Of a DNA stretch of 64,000 nt, positions 14,501 to 23,732 are shown in pieces. The position numbers and the translations under genes are program-made. The DNA comes from a virus: the IMG/VR virus record IMGVR_UViG_3300030202_001434, positions 1 through 64,000 of that record, one strand, 5' to 3'. Position 1 is the first letter of the stretch, and every line of letters starts with the position of its first letter. Under the pieces are notes generated by a model. The model had not been told where the DNA came from. It made no database searches and saw only the letters and a list, made by a program, of their open reading frames with translations.

Positions 14501-17107
14501 TACTTCTTGTTCACTTAACCTAGTATCTCTATCTAACTTTTCGTTTTCTGTTAACTCTACTTCCTCTTCGGTCTTCGTTTCAGTCTCAGTTTCGGTTTTG
14601 GCTTTACTCTCTCCGGTAAGTTCGGAGTCGAGTACAGGCGACTCCACCTCTTTGCTACTGTCGGTAGATTTTTCATCATCCACCTTCTTTGGGCTTGGCT
14701 CTTGAATGGCATCTTTATCTGTTTTAAGTTTGTCTTGGGTTTCTTTTTTATCTCTATTTACTACTTCGTTTATTTGTTGATCAACATCTTCAATCTTTTT
14801 ATCTACATCTTCTTTTAATGGGCCTTCTAAACCTTCTCTTTGAGATATTAACTGTTGTCTTTGTTGCAATAAGTCAGAAGTCTCTAACATATTATTACTA
14901 TTGGTAATTGTACCTTTAGTTCTTAGTTCAGCAGCTTGCATGTCATAAACTTCCTGATAAACATTTTGTCCCTCTTGTGCTGTTATCTCTCCATTTTTTA
15001 CAAGCTGATCTATAGTGCCTTGAAGATCGTTTATATTTGTACCAACGTACCTTAAAGCATCTAGTCTAGTATTTTTGTTTATTAAGGTTTTACTACCTAA
15101 TGTACCTGTGGCTCCTAATGTTAGTATTACTGTTTCTAAAATCTCTGCTTTAGATACTTCAGCGCTTCTTACCTCTCTGCCAATATTATAATTTACAGCC
15201 GCGTTTACAGCTTTAGTTGAAAATAAAACAGGAAGCTCTTCAATTAAAGTTTCCCTACTCATTTCTATTCCCAAATCTTTTAACTTTCTTTTTAATTCAT
15301 CTTTGCTATATTTAGCTCCGTCTTTCTTTACTATGTTAATTACCTGCTGTTTAAACCCTGCTAAATTTGACAATACTTTTTGATTCCCGCCAGCTAATCC
15401 TGAAAACAATCCATCTAAAGATGCAATAGCATTACCAGCCATAATAGCTTTATCCATAGCTTCTTTTTCTGTTAAACCAGCGGCCATTAAATCAGATCTC
15501 ATACTTTCAACTTCAGCCGCCATAGAACTTCCGTAAGATGCCAATCCCATTCCTACACCAGGAGATACACCTAGGGTTTTACTTAACCCTTTACCTCCTC
15601 TAATTAAACCATATAAGTTTGCTAGAGTTGTGAAACCAGAGGATATAACTCCTCCTCCATCAAAAAATGTTTCTGTATTTGAAACCTTTTCTGAACGTTC
15701 TTGCACCTCTTTGATTAGCTCATCAGAAATTATTCCATTCATATTAACATGAGACTTACGATCTAACACTGCGCCGTCAGTTGTAACTATATATTCTTTT
15801 CCGTTTACCGTTACTGCCTTACCGTCTATGATACCGCTTCTTTGTACGGGATCTACAAACTGTTCAAAACTTTCTTGTCCATCTAAAAACCTTTCTGTTA
15901 ATCCAGCCAACAAACCTTTTTGATCAAACCCTACAGCTGATAAAGCCTGATCAGCTCCTGAAGTAATAAAAGCTAAACTACCCATTGCAAAATCTGATAA
16001 AGCTACAGGTATGGTTTTTAAAACATTACCTACCTCAGTCGTTACTTCTCCAACATTGTCTCCTGAATGCGCAGCATCATAAACATTTTTTCTACGCTCT
16101 AAATCTCTGTCTTGTGTATACTCTTTTAAAGTTGGAAATAAATTTGCTAATCCATTTAATTGTTGTAGCTCTTCTATGTACTTAGACTCTAGTTGTCCTT
16201 TTATGTTTTGAAGTTGTAATTTATCTACTGGATCTGTAGCTAGTTCTAATTTGGTATTAACTAAATTAATATCATCATTTAATTTACCTAACACAGATGC
16301 TTTATAACTTGCAATCTTTTCAAAATCTCTTTGTTCTTTATTAAACGCTTCAGTTTTATCTGTGGTTAAAAGGTTTTTTACCCACTTAAAAGTTTTACTT
16401 TCTTCTCTAGTAGTCTCTTCTTCCCACGCTTTGTAATCATTAGGATCTATTTTTACTCTATCTAGTAACGTTTCCGTTACATCAGTTTCATATCCTTCTG
16501 TAGCTTCTCTTTGTTCTTTTGGTTTTAAAATAGCGGAATCAAAATCTATTTGAGTTTTGTCATTACCTTTATCTACTAAGTAAGTAGCGTAATATCCATC
16601 TACAAACTCTTCTTCTGAGCCAAGAAAATCACCCCCTTGTCCAGTAGAAGGGTTTCCAAATCGAGCTTGTCTATATAAAGCATCGATGTTTACGTTTTGA
16701 GAAATTAAGAATTGTTTTTTTTCGTCAGTAGTTTTTCCTTCTTCTTCTTCTGTTACAACTACATTTTCAGTTTCAGTTTCTAAAACCTCAGGTATTTCCT
16801 CAGGTATTTCCTCTTCTGTTACTTCTGAACCAACCAAGGAACCATCTTGTTCTTCCTCGTTCGTACCGAATACCAAATCCTTTTCCAGAACAGATAAGTC
16901 GGATTCGTCTTTTTTTTTTAACCCTACATTAGAGCTCCAAGTATCAATATCACTATCTGTGAAATTATTTTCAAGCAGATATCCATGAACATTTTTTTGT
17001 ATATCTTCACTGCCCGCAAAATTTGACTTCCAAGTTTCAAAGTCACTTGTAGTCATTCCATCCTGGGTAAGTTGATTCCAAATGTTTTGTAATATTTCTT
17101 CGTTCAT
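11525..17107 (-). CDS. large internal virion/ejection protein, 1860 aa (T7 gp16-like position)
   Basis: The largest gene. The N-terminus (1-150) is acidic, with repeated Asp/Glu-rich and Thr stretches; residues ~340-720 include Gly/Ala-rich hydrophobic helices; ~790-880 is a Lys/Glu/Thr-rich linker; ~890-1200 is helical and coiled-coil-like; then a long part with amphipathic segments follows. I see no lytic transglycosylase catalytic motif. The middle to C-terminal part resembles 'large polyvalent protein' segments of phages, uncertain. Order gp14-like, gp15-like, then this gene matches the T7 gp14-gp15-gp16 ejection set, so it probably enters the cell or forms the trans-envelope channel. Confidence 0.6.
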   Translation of the reverse strand: MNEEILQNIWNQLTQDGMTTSDFETWKSNFAGSEDIQKNVHGYLLENNFTDSDIDTWSSNVGLKKKDESDLSVLEKDLVFGTNEEEQDGSLVGSEVTEEEIPEEIPEVLETETENVVVTEEEEGKTTDEKKQFLISQNVNIDALYRQARFGNPSTGQGGDFLGSEEEFVDGYYATYLVDKGNDKTQIDFDSAILKPKEQREATEGYETDVTETLLDRVKIDPNDYKAWEEETTREESKTFKWVKNLLTTDKTEAFNKEQRDFEKIASYKASVLGKLNDDINLVNTKLELATDPVDKLQLQNIKGQLESKYIEELQQLNGLANLFPTLKEYTQDRDLERRKNVYDAAHSGDNVGEVTTEVGNVLKTIPVALSDFAMGSLAFITSGADQALSAVGFDQKGLLAGLTERFLDGQESFEQFVDPVQRSGIIDGKAVTVNGKEYIVTTDGAVLDRKSHVNMNGIISDELIKEVQERSEKVSNTETFFDGGGVISSGFTTLANLYGLIRGGKGLSKTLGVSPGVGMGLASYGSSMAAEVESMRSDLMAAGLTEKEAMDKAIMAGNAIASLDGLFSGLAGGNQKVLSNLAGFKQQVINIVKKDGAKYSKDELKRKLKDLGIEMSRETLIEELPVLFSTKAVNAAVNYNIGREVRSAEVSKAEILETVILTLGATGTLGSKTLINKNTRLDALRYVGTNINDLQGTIDQLVKNGEITAQEGQNVYQEVYDMQAAELRTKGTITNSNNMLETSDLLQQRQQLISQREGLEGPLKEDVDKKIEDVDQQINEVVNRDKKETQDKLKTDKDAIQEPSPKKVDDEKSTDSSKEVESPVLDSELTGESKAKTETETETKTEEEVELTENEKLDRDTRLSEQEVKEAQREEGYTSLDGDAEITVPILSKIFKGLKVNIDSKKNPKIAKAVNFINSYTKKAFQAAGNIPKSIFKAKETKSDQYNAIVFRAEKTATEFNRLFEKLKKSKKLDQAALEKLNEDLGKVLRGEMDAKDIVFKNKKGEIKNISEQLAKVVSKMRTDIDTMSQQVLETPNLAKEGAKETIKSQLGKYVTRSYRLFEGKVKGDKFKETLDQEVLEEARDFIKKDKEFIKEVEAESKKTNEKFEDTLNRMVESRIDDLLAEPTSATDFLNLYTGGGKDLKVLKQRKEVPEPIRKLYGEITDPVANYLTTMTKVGSVLSSANFLQSVYENGIGKYIFSKNDPNRKGLDRISSKDNENYSPLDGLYTYPDIANSLFPKKSALIPRPEGKDTKSKIARGIYDFYMKALVAYPRAAKTILSPSTQLINVLSNVNFAIANGHLPISIVNGELNFGSYVKAAKGIKAIWNNKSSEEQAKTLEEYYKLGIIDQNVDVRELQDLLNEADNERDMFERLSQEPSYRKNLVSFLWSKTGGKLYKKAAKSYRIGDDFWKIMGYEQESKSLSKVLFNKEVKDLNENELKEVQEKAAEMVKNQYPNYSRIPGLARFFKTFPLAGNFISFQAESYRTAYNTVGNAYNMIVEGNKLIKDKSDKAKGERLRKEGIRKITNIMSYIGFRDGAFYTTATALGGKVLGGFLPLFGLGFKGEEPEEEEAQTFGQLSAKELAIRNFVYDWQKNQKLIITQAEDGRLKFTDASTFDPHQLLEANISVLLQSKNWKDALEGLAVEQVRTFASPDFVVQAYVDALENKKSKGKAGDFTDDFLVPFVRRAILPGAVLQLEDAFGKGFLSGRNLTESKIGKLLGKRDYDVDVSRQLYFNLQPEREAQMSAEKEYYNDVRNFIRKNEITEEGVADLIKLYEKTNKQRRESFLYAYEQIRAALLLGVDPEKIERTLRGRKINFSKKEINAIVQAAYIPLKEMPSEFRPDKKKKSQTEKDLGL

Positions 17108-17117
17108 TATTTATTTT

Positions 17118-19025
17118 TTATCCCATACTTCCTGAGCCAGCACTCGGGTTGTTAGCATTGTTAATTTTAGCTTCAATTACATTCATTAATCTTGCTCCAT
17201 CATTTCCTATTCCCTCTTTTGAAATTCCTAAATCAATCGGTTTTGATTGATATATAACTTCTAACTTACCGTCTGGTCTAACATTAAATTCAAACGCTTT
17301 TCCTCTTAACCTAGGTTTAAACGCAGCGTTTACCATGTTAGTAATTTGAGACCACTTGTATTGATCAAGTTTTTTATCAGCTTCACTTTCTTTTTCAGCA
17401 TTTTGTTCTTCTTTAGCTTTTGTTAATTCTTGCAATGCAACTATACCTCCTTCATCATCTTTAAAGTCTTCTTTTAGTATATTACTTATGGCTTGTGATG
17501 CAGGATAACTACTTTTACCTAAAGGTACTTCAATATTTCCTGATTCTTTTAATACACTAGCTTTTCTTTCATAGTTTTCTATACCTCTAAATTCATTGAA
17601 TTTGTTTCCTTTCTTTTTAAATGCCTCTTTAAATTCTGTTAAATCTTGAGCATCAATACCAGATTTTATTACCATCTCCATAACAATCTCTTCACCTGAT
17701 TTTACGTTTCCTTTTTCATCTTTAATCCTGATTTTTCCATCAACCATTTCTTTTCTTTGAGGATCGTAGTATTGTACAATTATACTGTCTGCATTTTGGT
17801 AATCAGCCTTTTCAACATTCTCACCCTTTGAATCTACCATTTGTATAGATTGAATATTGTCGTAAGTGCTATCTGTATCAATAGTATTTAAAGCATCCTG
17901 ACTTCTTTCAGGATCAAATATTTTATTGAAAGCATCAACTCTTCCTGACTTAGAAGCTAGATCTTTTTTTATTCTATCAGTCCTGTCTTGATTATTAAAG
18001 CCTTGAGTTTCATCTTCTTTTCTTGTAAGTTGACTATCTATTAAATCACCTACTATTTTCTTAGCTTCATCCTGTTGTTCTTTAGTAAGTTCTGGTACAG
18101 GTTTATCTCCAGACATGTCTATTTTTATAAAGTTTTCTTTAGTTACAGTTGGATCTTTTTCTTGCGCTTCTTCAAGAGTTCTACCTAAAACATAACCTTG
18201 TTGAGTCAATATCTGAGTCATGTGATAATCATTACTTGTCAGTTTGTCAATACTTGCTTGTTTCCATTTAGGATAACTAGGCGCAGTGGTAAAATCTTCA
18301 ATAGTTTCAACAACACCATTGGCTTTTCTGTTAGCTATAATGTGTTGACCTATAAACTCTACTTCTTTATTAACTAACTCTGCGGTATCTCTTTTCTTTT
18401 CATCAAAATTCATTCTTGAATTTATACTTGCAGGATTACCAAAAGCACCAGGGTTTTTTAAAGCATCTGGCATTATAGTATAATTACCATTTTTATCTTT
18501 TCCCATACTAACAACTTGTATTTGGCCGTTAGCTGGGTTAGTCATTATAGTTTTATCTTTTAAATTTCCAAACGAAGCAATGTCTGCGGCTGTAAAAGCG
18601 TCTAGTTCAGACTGAGTACCTGCTTCTAATGCATCCATTTTGGCTGTATTCCATTTGTCCCAGTTCTTTACTATATTACCAAACTCTGAATAACCATTTT
18701 TTTGTGACTGTAAAAACAAAGAATAATCTTTTGGTTTTCTTAAACCTCTTTTTACTAAAGCAGCTTCTCTTAATAAATATTGTTTTGAATTATCACTACC
18801 CTCCAAAACAATTCTATTTAAAGACCTGTCATTTACATCAGGTAGTTTATTTAATTGATCCATCTGATCTTGAGTCGCTTTATCTATAGCGTCTCTCTCA
18901 GCTACTTTTAAATCTCTTAAATTTTTTAATTGAGTACTAATAGTGTTTGCTACCGTACCCCAATTAATTTGTGGATCACTATCTAAACCTTGATATACTG
19001 AATATTTATTTCCTTTTTCTGCCAT
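17118..19025 (-). CDS. internal virion protein, 635 aa (T7 gp15-like position)
   Basis: A 635-residue soluble, helical protein without recognised domains or signal peptide. It sits between the gp14-like and the 1860-residue genes with gaps of about 10 nt. By position and size I infer an internal virion (ejection) protein. A GTTTAAAC copy lies at 17315, one of the few in the late block. Confidence 0.55.
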   Translation of the reverse strand: MAEKGNKYSVYQGLDSDPQINWGTVANTISTQLKNLRDLKVAERDAIDKATQDQMDQLNKLPDVNDRSLNRIVLEGSDNSKQYLLREAALVKRGLRKPKDYSLFLQSQKNGYSEFGNIVKNWDKWNTAKMDALEAGTQSELDAFTAADIASFGNLKDKTIMTNPANGQIQVVSMGKDKNGNYTIMPDALKNPGAFGNPASINSRMNFDEKKRDTAELVNKEVEFIGQHIIANRKANGVVETIEDFTTAPSYPKWKQASIDKLTSNDYHMTQILTQQGYVLGRTLEEAQEKDPTVTKENFIKIDMSGDKPVPELTKEQQDEAKKIVGDLIDSQLTRKEDETQGFNNQDRTDRIKKDLASKSGRVDAFNKIFDPERSQDALNTIDTDSTYDNIQSIQMVDSKGENVEKADYQNADSIIVQYYDPQRKEMVDGKIRIKDEKGNVKSGEEIVMEMVIKSGIDAQDLTEFKEAFKKKGNKFNEFRGIENYERKASVLKESGNIEVPLGKSSYPASQAISNILKEDFKDDEGGIVALQELTKAKEEQNAEKESEADKKLDQYKWSQITNMVNAAFKPRLRGKAFEFNVRPDGKLEVIYQSKPIDLGISKEGIGNDGARLMNVIEAKINNANNPSAGSGSMG

Positions 19026-19034
19026 AACGTTTTT

Positions 19035-19889
19035 TTACTGTCCTAAATATACTGGTGCTGATATTCCTACGCCTGATGAAACAGGAGCAAGTCCAGCTGG
19101 CTGGATAGCATTGACAGTAGGAGTTACTATTCTATTAATAAAGTCAAAATCAAATTGTTCGTTTTTTATTTGTTCCATTATAACTTGTAGTTCTGAACCA
19201 CTCATACTTTCTAAATTAGGTATTTGTGATAACCTATCAATAATAGCACTATCATCTAATCCTTGTAAATTTAATTTTGATTTGTCAGCTGCGGTAATTG
19301 AACCTAACAATTTGCCAGCTCTTCTATCCGCTTTGCTTTTACTGAATGCTGGAACTAAATCAGATGCCGCTCCTGCTACCGCACCAAGACCCTCTACTGC
19401 TTGTTGCATACCTTGGCTTTCTAAACGTCTTTGATCTCTAGCTCTAGCTGACTGATCAGCTGCTGCACCTACATTTATATCTATTAATTGCTGATTAACA
19501 TTTTGCTTTGCATCAGCTTTCATTTTATTGTTTTGATATAAAGCTTCACCCATAGCAATACGAGTTTTTTCACCTTGATCAGCAGCCAAAGCGCCAACCC
19601 TACCTACACCAGAAGCGACTGCTCTCGCATCTCCTTCTTGTAGAGCTTGAAGACTTTGTTGTTGTTGTTGTAATTGTTCTTCAAATTGTTTGTTAAAAGC
19701 ATCTAAAGGAACATTTAGTCCTTCATAAAAGTTTCTTTCAGCTTTTCTTTCAGCCTCTTTCATTAAGAGCTTTGATTCTCTTTCAGCTTTTGCAGCTGCT
19801 CTTCTTGCTTTAGCTGCGTTACCTATACCAATACCCACAGATCCTAGACCTATGGCTGCTGATGTTATTCCTAATGCTAATCCTGACAT
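19035..19889 (-). CDS. internal virion protein, T7 gp14-like
   Basis: A 284-residue protein with the features of gp14-class proteins. The N-terminus is hydrophobic, Gly/Ala-rich (residues 1-26, a possible membrane-inserting helix). An Ala/Arg/Lys-rich stretch follows, then a long Gln/Ala coiled coil (about 60-170, with a Gln run near 73-79). Such proteins form a pore in the outer membrane during DNA ejection. It overlaps the cupin gene's end by 13 nt. Confidence 0.65.
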   Translation of the reverse strand: MSGLALGITSAAIGLGSVGIGIGNAAKARRAAAKAERESKLLMKEAERKAERNFYEGLNVPLDAFNKQFEEQLQQQQQSLQALQEGDARAVASGVGRVGALAADQGEKTRIAMGEALYQNNKMKADAKQNVNQQLIDINVGAAADQSARARDQRRLESQGMQQAVEGLGAVAGAASDLVPAFSKSKADRRAGKLLGSITAADKSKLNLQGLDDSAIIDRLSQIPNLESMSGSELQVIMEQIKNEQFDFDFINRIVTPTVNAIQPAGLAPVSSGVGISAPVYLGQ

Positions 19890-20422
19890 AATAATTTTTT
19901 TTTATTAATTACCAATTGAGGTAAATCTTTATAATTTAAAGTGTACACATCTTTTTGTGCTTCCTTTATTTCGGTTTTATCAGTGCGATAAACACACACC
20001 CATTTACAATCTTCATGCATGTACGCTACTCTTTGCGTTCCTATCTCTGTCATCACTTTCATAGGAGCTTTTATTCTTTTTACTTCTCCTGCATCTGTTA
20101 AGATTGACATCTCGCCTTCTAAAAAAAAAGAAGGATGGTTTTGCTTATGTATAAAACTCACTACCAAAGAACCTTTAGGCATAAATATTTCTCTAGTATA
20201 TAAACCATCTTTTAAATCATGCTTTACTGGAAACACTTCATCCATAGCGTCTGTACTATGTTCTACTGCTCCATCCACTTGACTTAATTGGTTTCTAAAA
20301 GTTTCAATATTTTCCCACAACAAACCTCTGTTCATATGAACATAATTTAACAAAAGTTCTGGAGAATCTTTTTTTGTAAAAAATTTTCTCACTACTTTTT
20401 TTAAACTATTAATTAAGTTCAT
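19877..20422 (-). CDS. cupin-fold protein
   Basis: A 181-residue protein whose central part reads as a cupin. Tyr-Thr-Arg-Glu-Ile-Phe-Met-Pro-Lys-Gly (75-84) is followed by His92 and His96 on a beta strand, a Glu/Gly turn, Ala-Pro (119-120), Gly-Thr-Gln-Arg (128-131) and a later His136. His92/His96/His136 could bind a metal. Related cupins are common in marine phages beside structural genes, role unknown. TATCTTTG at 20430-20437 (- strand) is a likely promoter 7 nt upstream. Confidence 0.65.
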   Translation of the reverse strand: MNLINSLKKVVRKFFTKKDSPELLLNYVHMNRGLLWENIETFRNQLSQVDGAVEHSTDAMDEVFPVKHDLKDGLYTREIFMPKGSLVVSFIHKQNHPSFFLEGEMSILTDAGEVKRIKAPMKVMTEIGTQRVAYMHEDCKWVCVYRTDKTEIKEAQKDVYTLNYKDLPQLVINKKKLLCQD

Positions 20423-20429
20423 TAGTTAA

Positions 20430-20437
20430 CAAAGATA
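20430..20437 (-). promoter_or_regulatory. -7 box TATCTTTG before the cupin/ejection operon
   Basis: TATCTTTG on the - strand, preceded by TTTGT, lies 7 nt before the cupin start. It matches TAnnTTTG. It would drive the cupin, gp14-like, gp15-like and 1860-residue genes as one unit. Confidence 0.55.
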
Positions 20438-20444
20438 ACAAATT

Positions 20445-21200
20445 CTAAGGATAACTTTTCATGATGTCGCTACCTACTGAGAATAGTTCTACCGGTGTTG
20501 TTTTATCATTAGTAAGTGTAAACTCCATGTAATAACCTAACACACCATGTGATTCAGCAACACTGTTTTTATACGATAAAATAAAGTCACCTTGTACAGG
20601 GATATACGCCCCTTGTGCGGATGCGTCTACAGTAATCGTAGTAGCCGTCATTGCTGTAACATACCCTACCAACTCTGGCGTGGTCTTTGCATAGATGGCA
20701 TCTCCTATACTTAGTATACTTCCAAACGGTTCTGTAAATGTTATAACTGTTGCGTTTGCAGGGCCAGCAACTGTTGTAGCTGAGCCTAATCCATTTGCTG
20801 ATCTAAGCTTCCAGTTTACTGTATCTGACTTACTTCTAATAAATGTAAACCACTCTCCTTCTTTTTGCTCAAAGTAAGTATCCAGCATAGATCCAGAATT
20901 AAGATCTGTTTTAATATTAGTAGCCGTCCAACTTGAGTCACTTTCTAATGACATCGTTTTAAATAATTTTATATCTAAAGTAGGCTTAGGATTAAACACT
21001 CCTGTAATAGAAGACGTTCCTTGAATACCATAATAGTTGTTTCTAATAGGGTTTGTATTGTGTCTGTATAAATTACCGCCTTTAAAAGAATAAAAATAAC
21101 TATTCATCCCAATCATATAGTCAGGATAGTAAGTATAGAAAGATGGCCAACCTTGGCTGTCATTGTTATACGATAATGTCTGTAATGTTTCTATAGCCAT
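20445..21200 (-). CDS. virion structural protein, 251 aa
   Basis: A 251-residue beta-rich protein, Tyr/Ser/Thr-rich, without Cys motifs. The first 100 residues (Tyr-Asn-Asn-Asp-Ser-Gln-Gly-Trp-Pro-Ser-Phe-Tyr) resemble a structural protein type I associate with Bacteroidetes podoviruses. Residues ~155-200 look like a small beta domain (Gly-Asp-Ala-Ile-Tyr... Ile-Thr-Val-Asp). It follows the YYH-cassette genes with a 10-nt gap and is probably a tail component. Confidence 0.5.
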   Translation of the reverse strand: MAIETLQTLSYNNDSQGWPSFYTYYPDYMIGMNSYFYSFKGGNLYRHNTNPIRNNYYGIQGTSSITGVFNPKPTLDIKLFKTMSLESDSSWTATNIKTDLNSGSMLDTYFEQKEGEWFTFIRSKSDTVNWKLRSANGLGSATTVAGPANATVITFTEPFGSILSIGDAIYAKTTPELVGYVTAMTATTITVDASAQGAYIPVQGDFILSYKNSVAESHGVLGYYMEFTLTNDKTTPVELFSVGSDIMKSYP

Positions 21201-21210
21201 AATTTTTATT

Positions 21211-22161
21211 TTAACAATCCACTACTGATTGTACCACACCGCTTGCGTTTACATTATACTTCTGATCGCCACCAACACCACCACTTGTTCTATACCATCC
21301 ACTAGACAATGTTGTCGTCCCTGAACTATTAGTGTAACAAGTATCACCAGTTACTGGGTTAGATCCAGATACACCATCATGATAATAGGTAGTATTAACA
21401 GTTTCAAAACACGCATTCGGTGATGTTGTTGATGTTTGTGATGAACTGTATGAATTATAAGTTGAAGGACAACTTGTAACAGCTGACACTGTACCAGTAT
21501 TACTTGATATCTGCATATAAGTTCCATTACCAGTTGTAGATATTTTATAAAATCCATTAGCTAAAAGAGTTGGAGAAGTACCTTCACCTCCAGTTGCCAT
21601 GCAGGAGTTATCATAACACACATCGTTTACTGCAGGCAATGAACCTGAACCATCATGATAGTATGTAGCTGATAATGTACCCACTGAACATGCTAACGTA
21701 GAAGTAGTTTGAGTTGTGCTACTACTAAACGCTGTTCCTGTAACAAACGTTCCTACGCTTGCTACTACACCAGAACCACCAGTAATTGAAATATATTGAG
21801 TCGCTGATATTTTATAAAATCCATTTCCTAAAAACGTCTGCCCTGCATCTGAATAACATACATCTGTAGCCACTGGTGTGCTACCAGAACCATTATGAAA
21901 ATAAGTTTGATTTACTACGCCGTTGTAACAAGCTGACGGAGCATTGTTATATGCGCTAGAACCACTAAAGGTTGTACATTCACATGTAAACGTAGAGCTT
22001 AACACAGGGTTATTAGGCGCACCTGTCTGCTGTCTAAATGTATTAGAAGATGTTTTATACCAGCCATTTGAAGCCGCCGTTGTTAGTGCCGCATCTGTGT
22101 ATATGGCTGTAGCGGTTGCAAAGGACGAGGTATCTAAATAATAGGTTCCTTGCGTTGGCAT
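21211..22161 (-). CDS. YYH-cassette tail protein, one B and three A units
   Basis: A 316-residue Ser/Thr/Gly-rich protein made almost wholly of cassettes. It opens with a B-type unit (Thr-Tyr-Tyr-Leu-Asp...Ile-Tyr-Thr-Asp-Ala-Ala-Leu-Thr...Asn-Gly-Trp-Tyr). Three A-type units follow, each with Tyr-(Tyr/Phe)-His-Asp/Asn-Gly, Pro-x3-Asp-x-Cys-Tyr, Asn/Ser-Gly-(Phe/Trp)-Tyr and a Val-x-Ser-Val-x-x-(Cys/Phe) close. Paired Cys suggest either disulfides or metal sites. Same cassette family as the next two genes upstream and the C-terminus of the tubular tail protein; probably surface-exposed tail decoration or adhesin. Confidence 0.65.
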   Translation of the reverse strand: MPTQGTYYLDTSSFATATAIYTDAALTTAASNGWYKTSSNTFRQQTGAPNNPVLSSTFTCECTTFSGSSAYNNAPSACYNGVVNQTYFHNGSGSTPVATDVCYSDAGQTFLGNGFYKISATQYISITGGSGVVASVGTFVTGTAFSSSTTQTTSTLACSVGTLSATYYHDGSGSLPAVNDVCYDNSCMATGGEGTSPTLLANGFYKISTTGNGTYMQISSNTGTVSAVTSCPSTYNSYSSSQTSTTSPNACFETVNTTYYHDGVSGSNPVTGDTCYTNSSGTTTLSSGWYRTSGGVGGDQKYNVNASGVVQSVVDC

Positions 22162-22177
22162 TTATTTTATTTTATTT

Positions 22178-23176
22178 TTATGCACAATTCGTAACATCTG
22201 CAACAACTCCATTTCCTCCTGCTATCGATACTACTTTTCTAGTTCCTCCATCATCTATACTAATGTGCCCATTTTGGATCGTTGACGTACCACCTACGTT
22301 TGTAAATATTGTATCTCCTGCTGCTGGATAAGTTCCAGATCCATTATGCCAGTAGTTATTAGTTCCTATAGTTGCTGTACAAACACTATTAAATGTTCCG
22401 TTTGGAGTACCTGAGAAATTAGTAAATGTAGCACATCCTGTACAACATACATCATCTGCGCTTGTTCCTTTACATAAGCTGATCGCTGTTGCACAAGCCG
22501 CACATGTGCTAGTGTTAGCATCTAACGTACCATTACCACCTGTTACTTCTTTATAAACTGAAGATGAGCTTGTAATTAATGCATAGAATCCATTACTTGC
22601 AGCTGTAGATCCAGATGCATCTGTATATAATTTAGTTGCCGCTGCAAATGTTGGTTGGTTCATGTAATAAGTTGTAGTTGAACCAGTACAACAAGCTACT
22701 GCGCTTGTACTACCAAACTGTAATCCTATTGCTGGGTAACAAGTAGCACACGCTGTTGCAGCACTAAAGTCTGAACCATCTGTTGCGTTTCCTGTTTTCT
22801 CTCTACTTTCACTGCTGTAAGAATAAAATTGATTCGCAGCAAAGCTACTTAATAAAGGATTGGTGTATACATTGTTCGCTTGATCAAAAGCTGCGTTATC
22901 TAAATAGAATGTAGCTGTCGTTCCTGAACAACATGCAGCAAAAGCTGATGCACCATACCCTAAAGTAAACGCAGTTCCACAAGTTCCACATTGGGCTGAA
23001 GTTCCTAAAGCTCCACTACCACCCGAAACTTCTCTATAAACATTGTTATTATCTTTATACCATCCGTTAGGAGCAGTGTTAGACAGAGCTGCATCTGTAT
23101 ATAATGTAGTTGCTGATCCAGCTTGGCCTGAAGCCCAAACAGTTCCGTTCAAATAATAAGTATCTAATGTAGGCAT
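22178..23176 (-). CDS. YYH-cassette tail protein, three B units and one A unit
   Basis: A 332-residue protein built of three B-type cassettes (each starting Thr-x-Tyr-Tyr or Thr-Phe-Tyr, with Leu-Tyr-Thr-Asp, Asn-Gly-x-Tyr, Cys-x2-Cys and a Cys-Cys pair) and one closing A-type unit (Tyr-Trp-His-Asn-Gly-Ser-Gly). It contains about 20 cysteines, many as Cys-x2-Cys and Cys-Cys, unusual for a phage tail protein, and hints at metal or disulfide stabilisation. A TTTTTTTTG stretch about 28 nt upstream of the start could be a weak promoter. Confidence 0.65.
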   Translation of the reverse strand: MPTLDTYYLNGTVWASGQAGSATTLYTDAALSNTAPNGWYKDNNNVYREVSGGSGALGTSAQCGTCGTAFTLGYGASAFAACCSGTTATFYLDNAAFDQANNVYTNPLLSSFAANQFYSYSSESREKTGNATDGSDFSAATACATCYPAIGLQFGSTSAVACCTGSTTTYYMNQPTFAAATKLYTDASGSTAASNGFYALITSSSSVYKEVTGGNGTLDANTSTCAACATAISLCKGTSADDVCCTGCATFTNFSGTPNGTFNSVCTATIGTNNYWHNGSGTYPAAGDTIFTNVGGTSTIQNGHISIDDGGTRKVVSIAGGNGVVADVTNCA

Positions 23177-23224
23177 GTGATTCTATTTAGTTCAGTAAAT
23201 TTACAAAAAAAATTTATTATATCA

Positions 23225-23725
23225 TCAAGGAGTTCCACAAGGTTCTACGCTTGCCACAAACCCAGTATTGTTAGTTATTCTATATCTGGTACTTGTGCCT
23301 GACGCATTAGTGTGATACCATCCGTTTTGTAATGGAGTGGTTCCTGCTTGATCTTGATATACTAACTCACCCATCGCTGGTATTGTGCCTGAACCGTTAT
23401 GATAAAATGTTTGATCAAATGTTGTATTACCACAAACACTTCCAAAAGTCCCCATAATAGTAGATGTAAAACTTGTGTAAGTAGTCCCACAACCCACACA
23501 ACATACTTCACTTGCTGAAGTTACATCATAACATAATGAGATTGCATCGCCGCATGACGGACAATTAGCTGCTGCTTGAAGAAAACCATTTACTTGTCTT
23601 CTAGATATTGAACCTAAAGAATAATACCCATCCGCAGCTTTAGTTGTTAAAGCTTGGTCGGTAAACAAAGCTATTGCAGTTGCAAAACTGAATCCATCAA
23701 AATAATATGTTGCTCTTGTTGCCAT
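23225..23725 (-). CDS. YYH-cassette tail protein, one B and one A unit
   Basis: A 166-residue minimal version: a B-type unit (Ala-Thr-Tyr-Tyr-Phe-Asp...Leu-Phe-Thr-Asp-Gln-Ala-Leu-Thr...Asp-Gly-Tyr-Tyr), then Cys-x2-Cys and Cys-Cys-x2-Cys, and one A-type unit (Thr-Phe-Tyr-His-Asn-Gly-Ser-Gly) ending near the C-terminus. It starts 7 nt after the tail tubular gene, whose C-terminus carries the same cassettes. Confidence 0.65.
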   Translation of the reverse strand: MATRATYYFDGFSFATAIALFTDQALTTKAADGYYSLGSISRRQVNGFLQAAANCPSCGDAISLCYDVTSASEVCCVGCGTTYTSFTSTIMGTFGSVCGNTTFDQTFYHNGSGTIPAMGELVYQDQAGTTPLQNGWYHTNASGTSTRYRITNNTGFVASVEPCGTP

Positions 23726-23732
23726 AATTTAT

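Noticed and set aside
11525-17107. Virion RNA polymerase (N4-type) in the 1860-residue gene
   Set aside because: I could not find the T7-like polymerase motifs (such as the catalytic Asp and Lys/Tyr helix) in the sequence; gene order favours an ejection protein.
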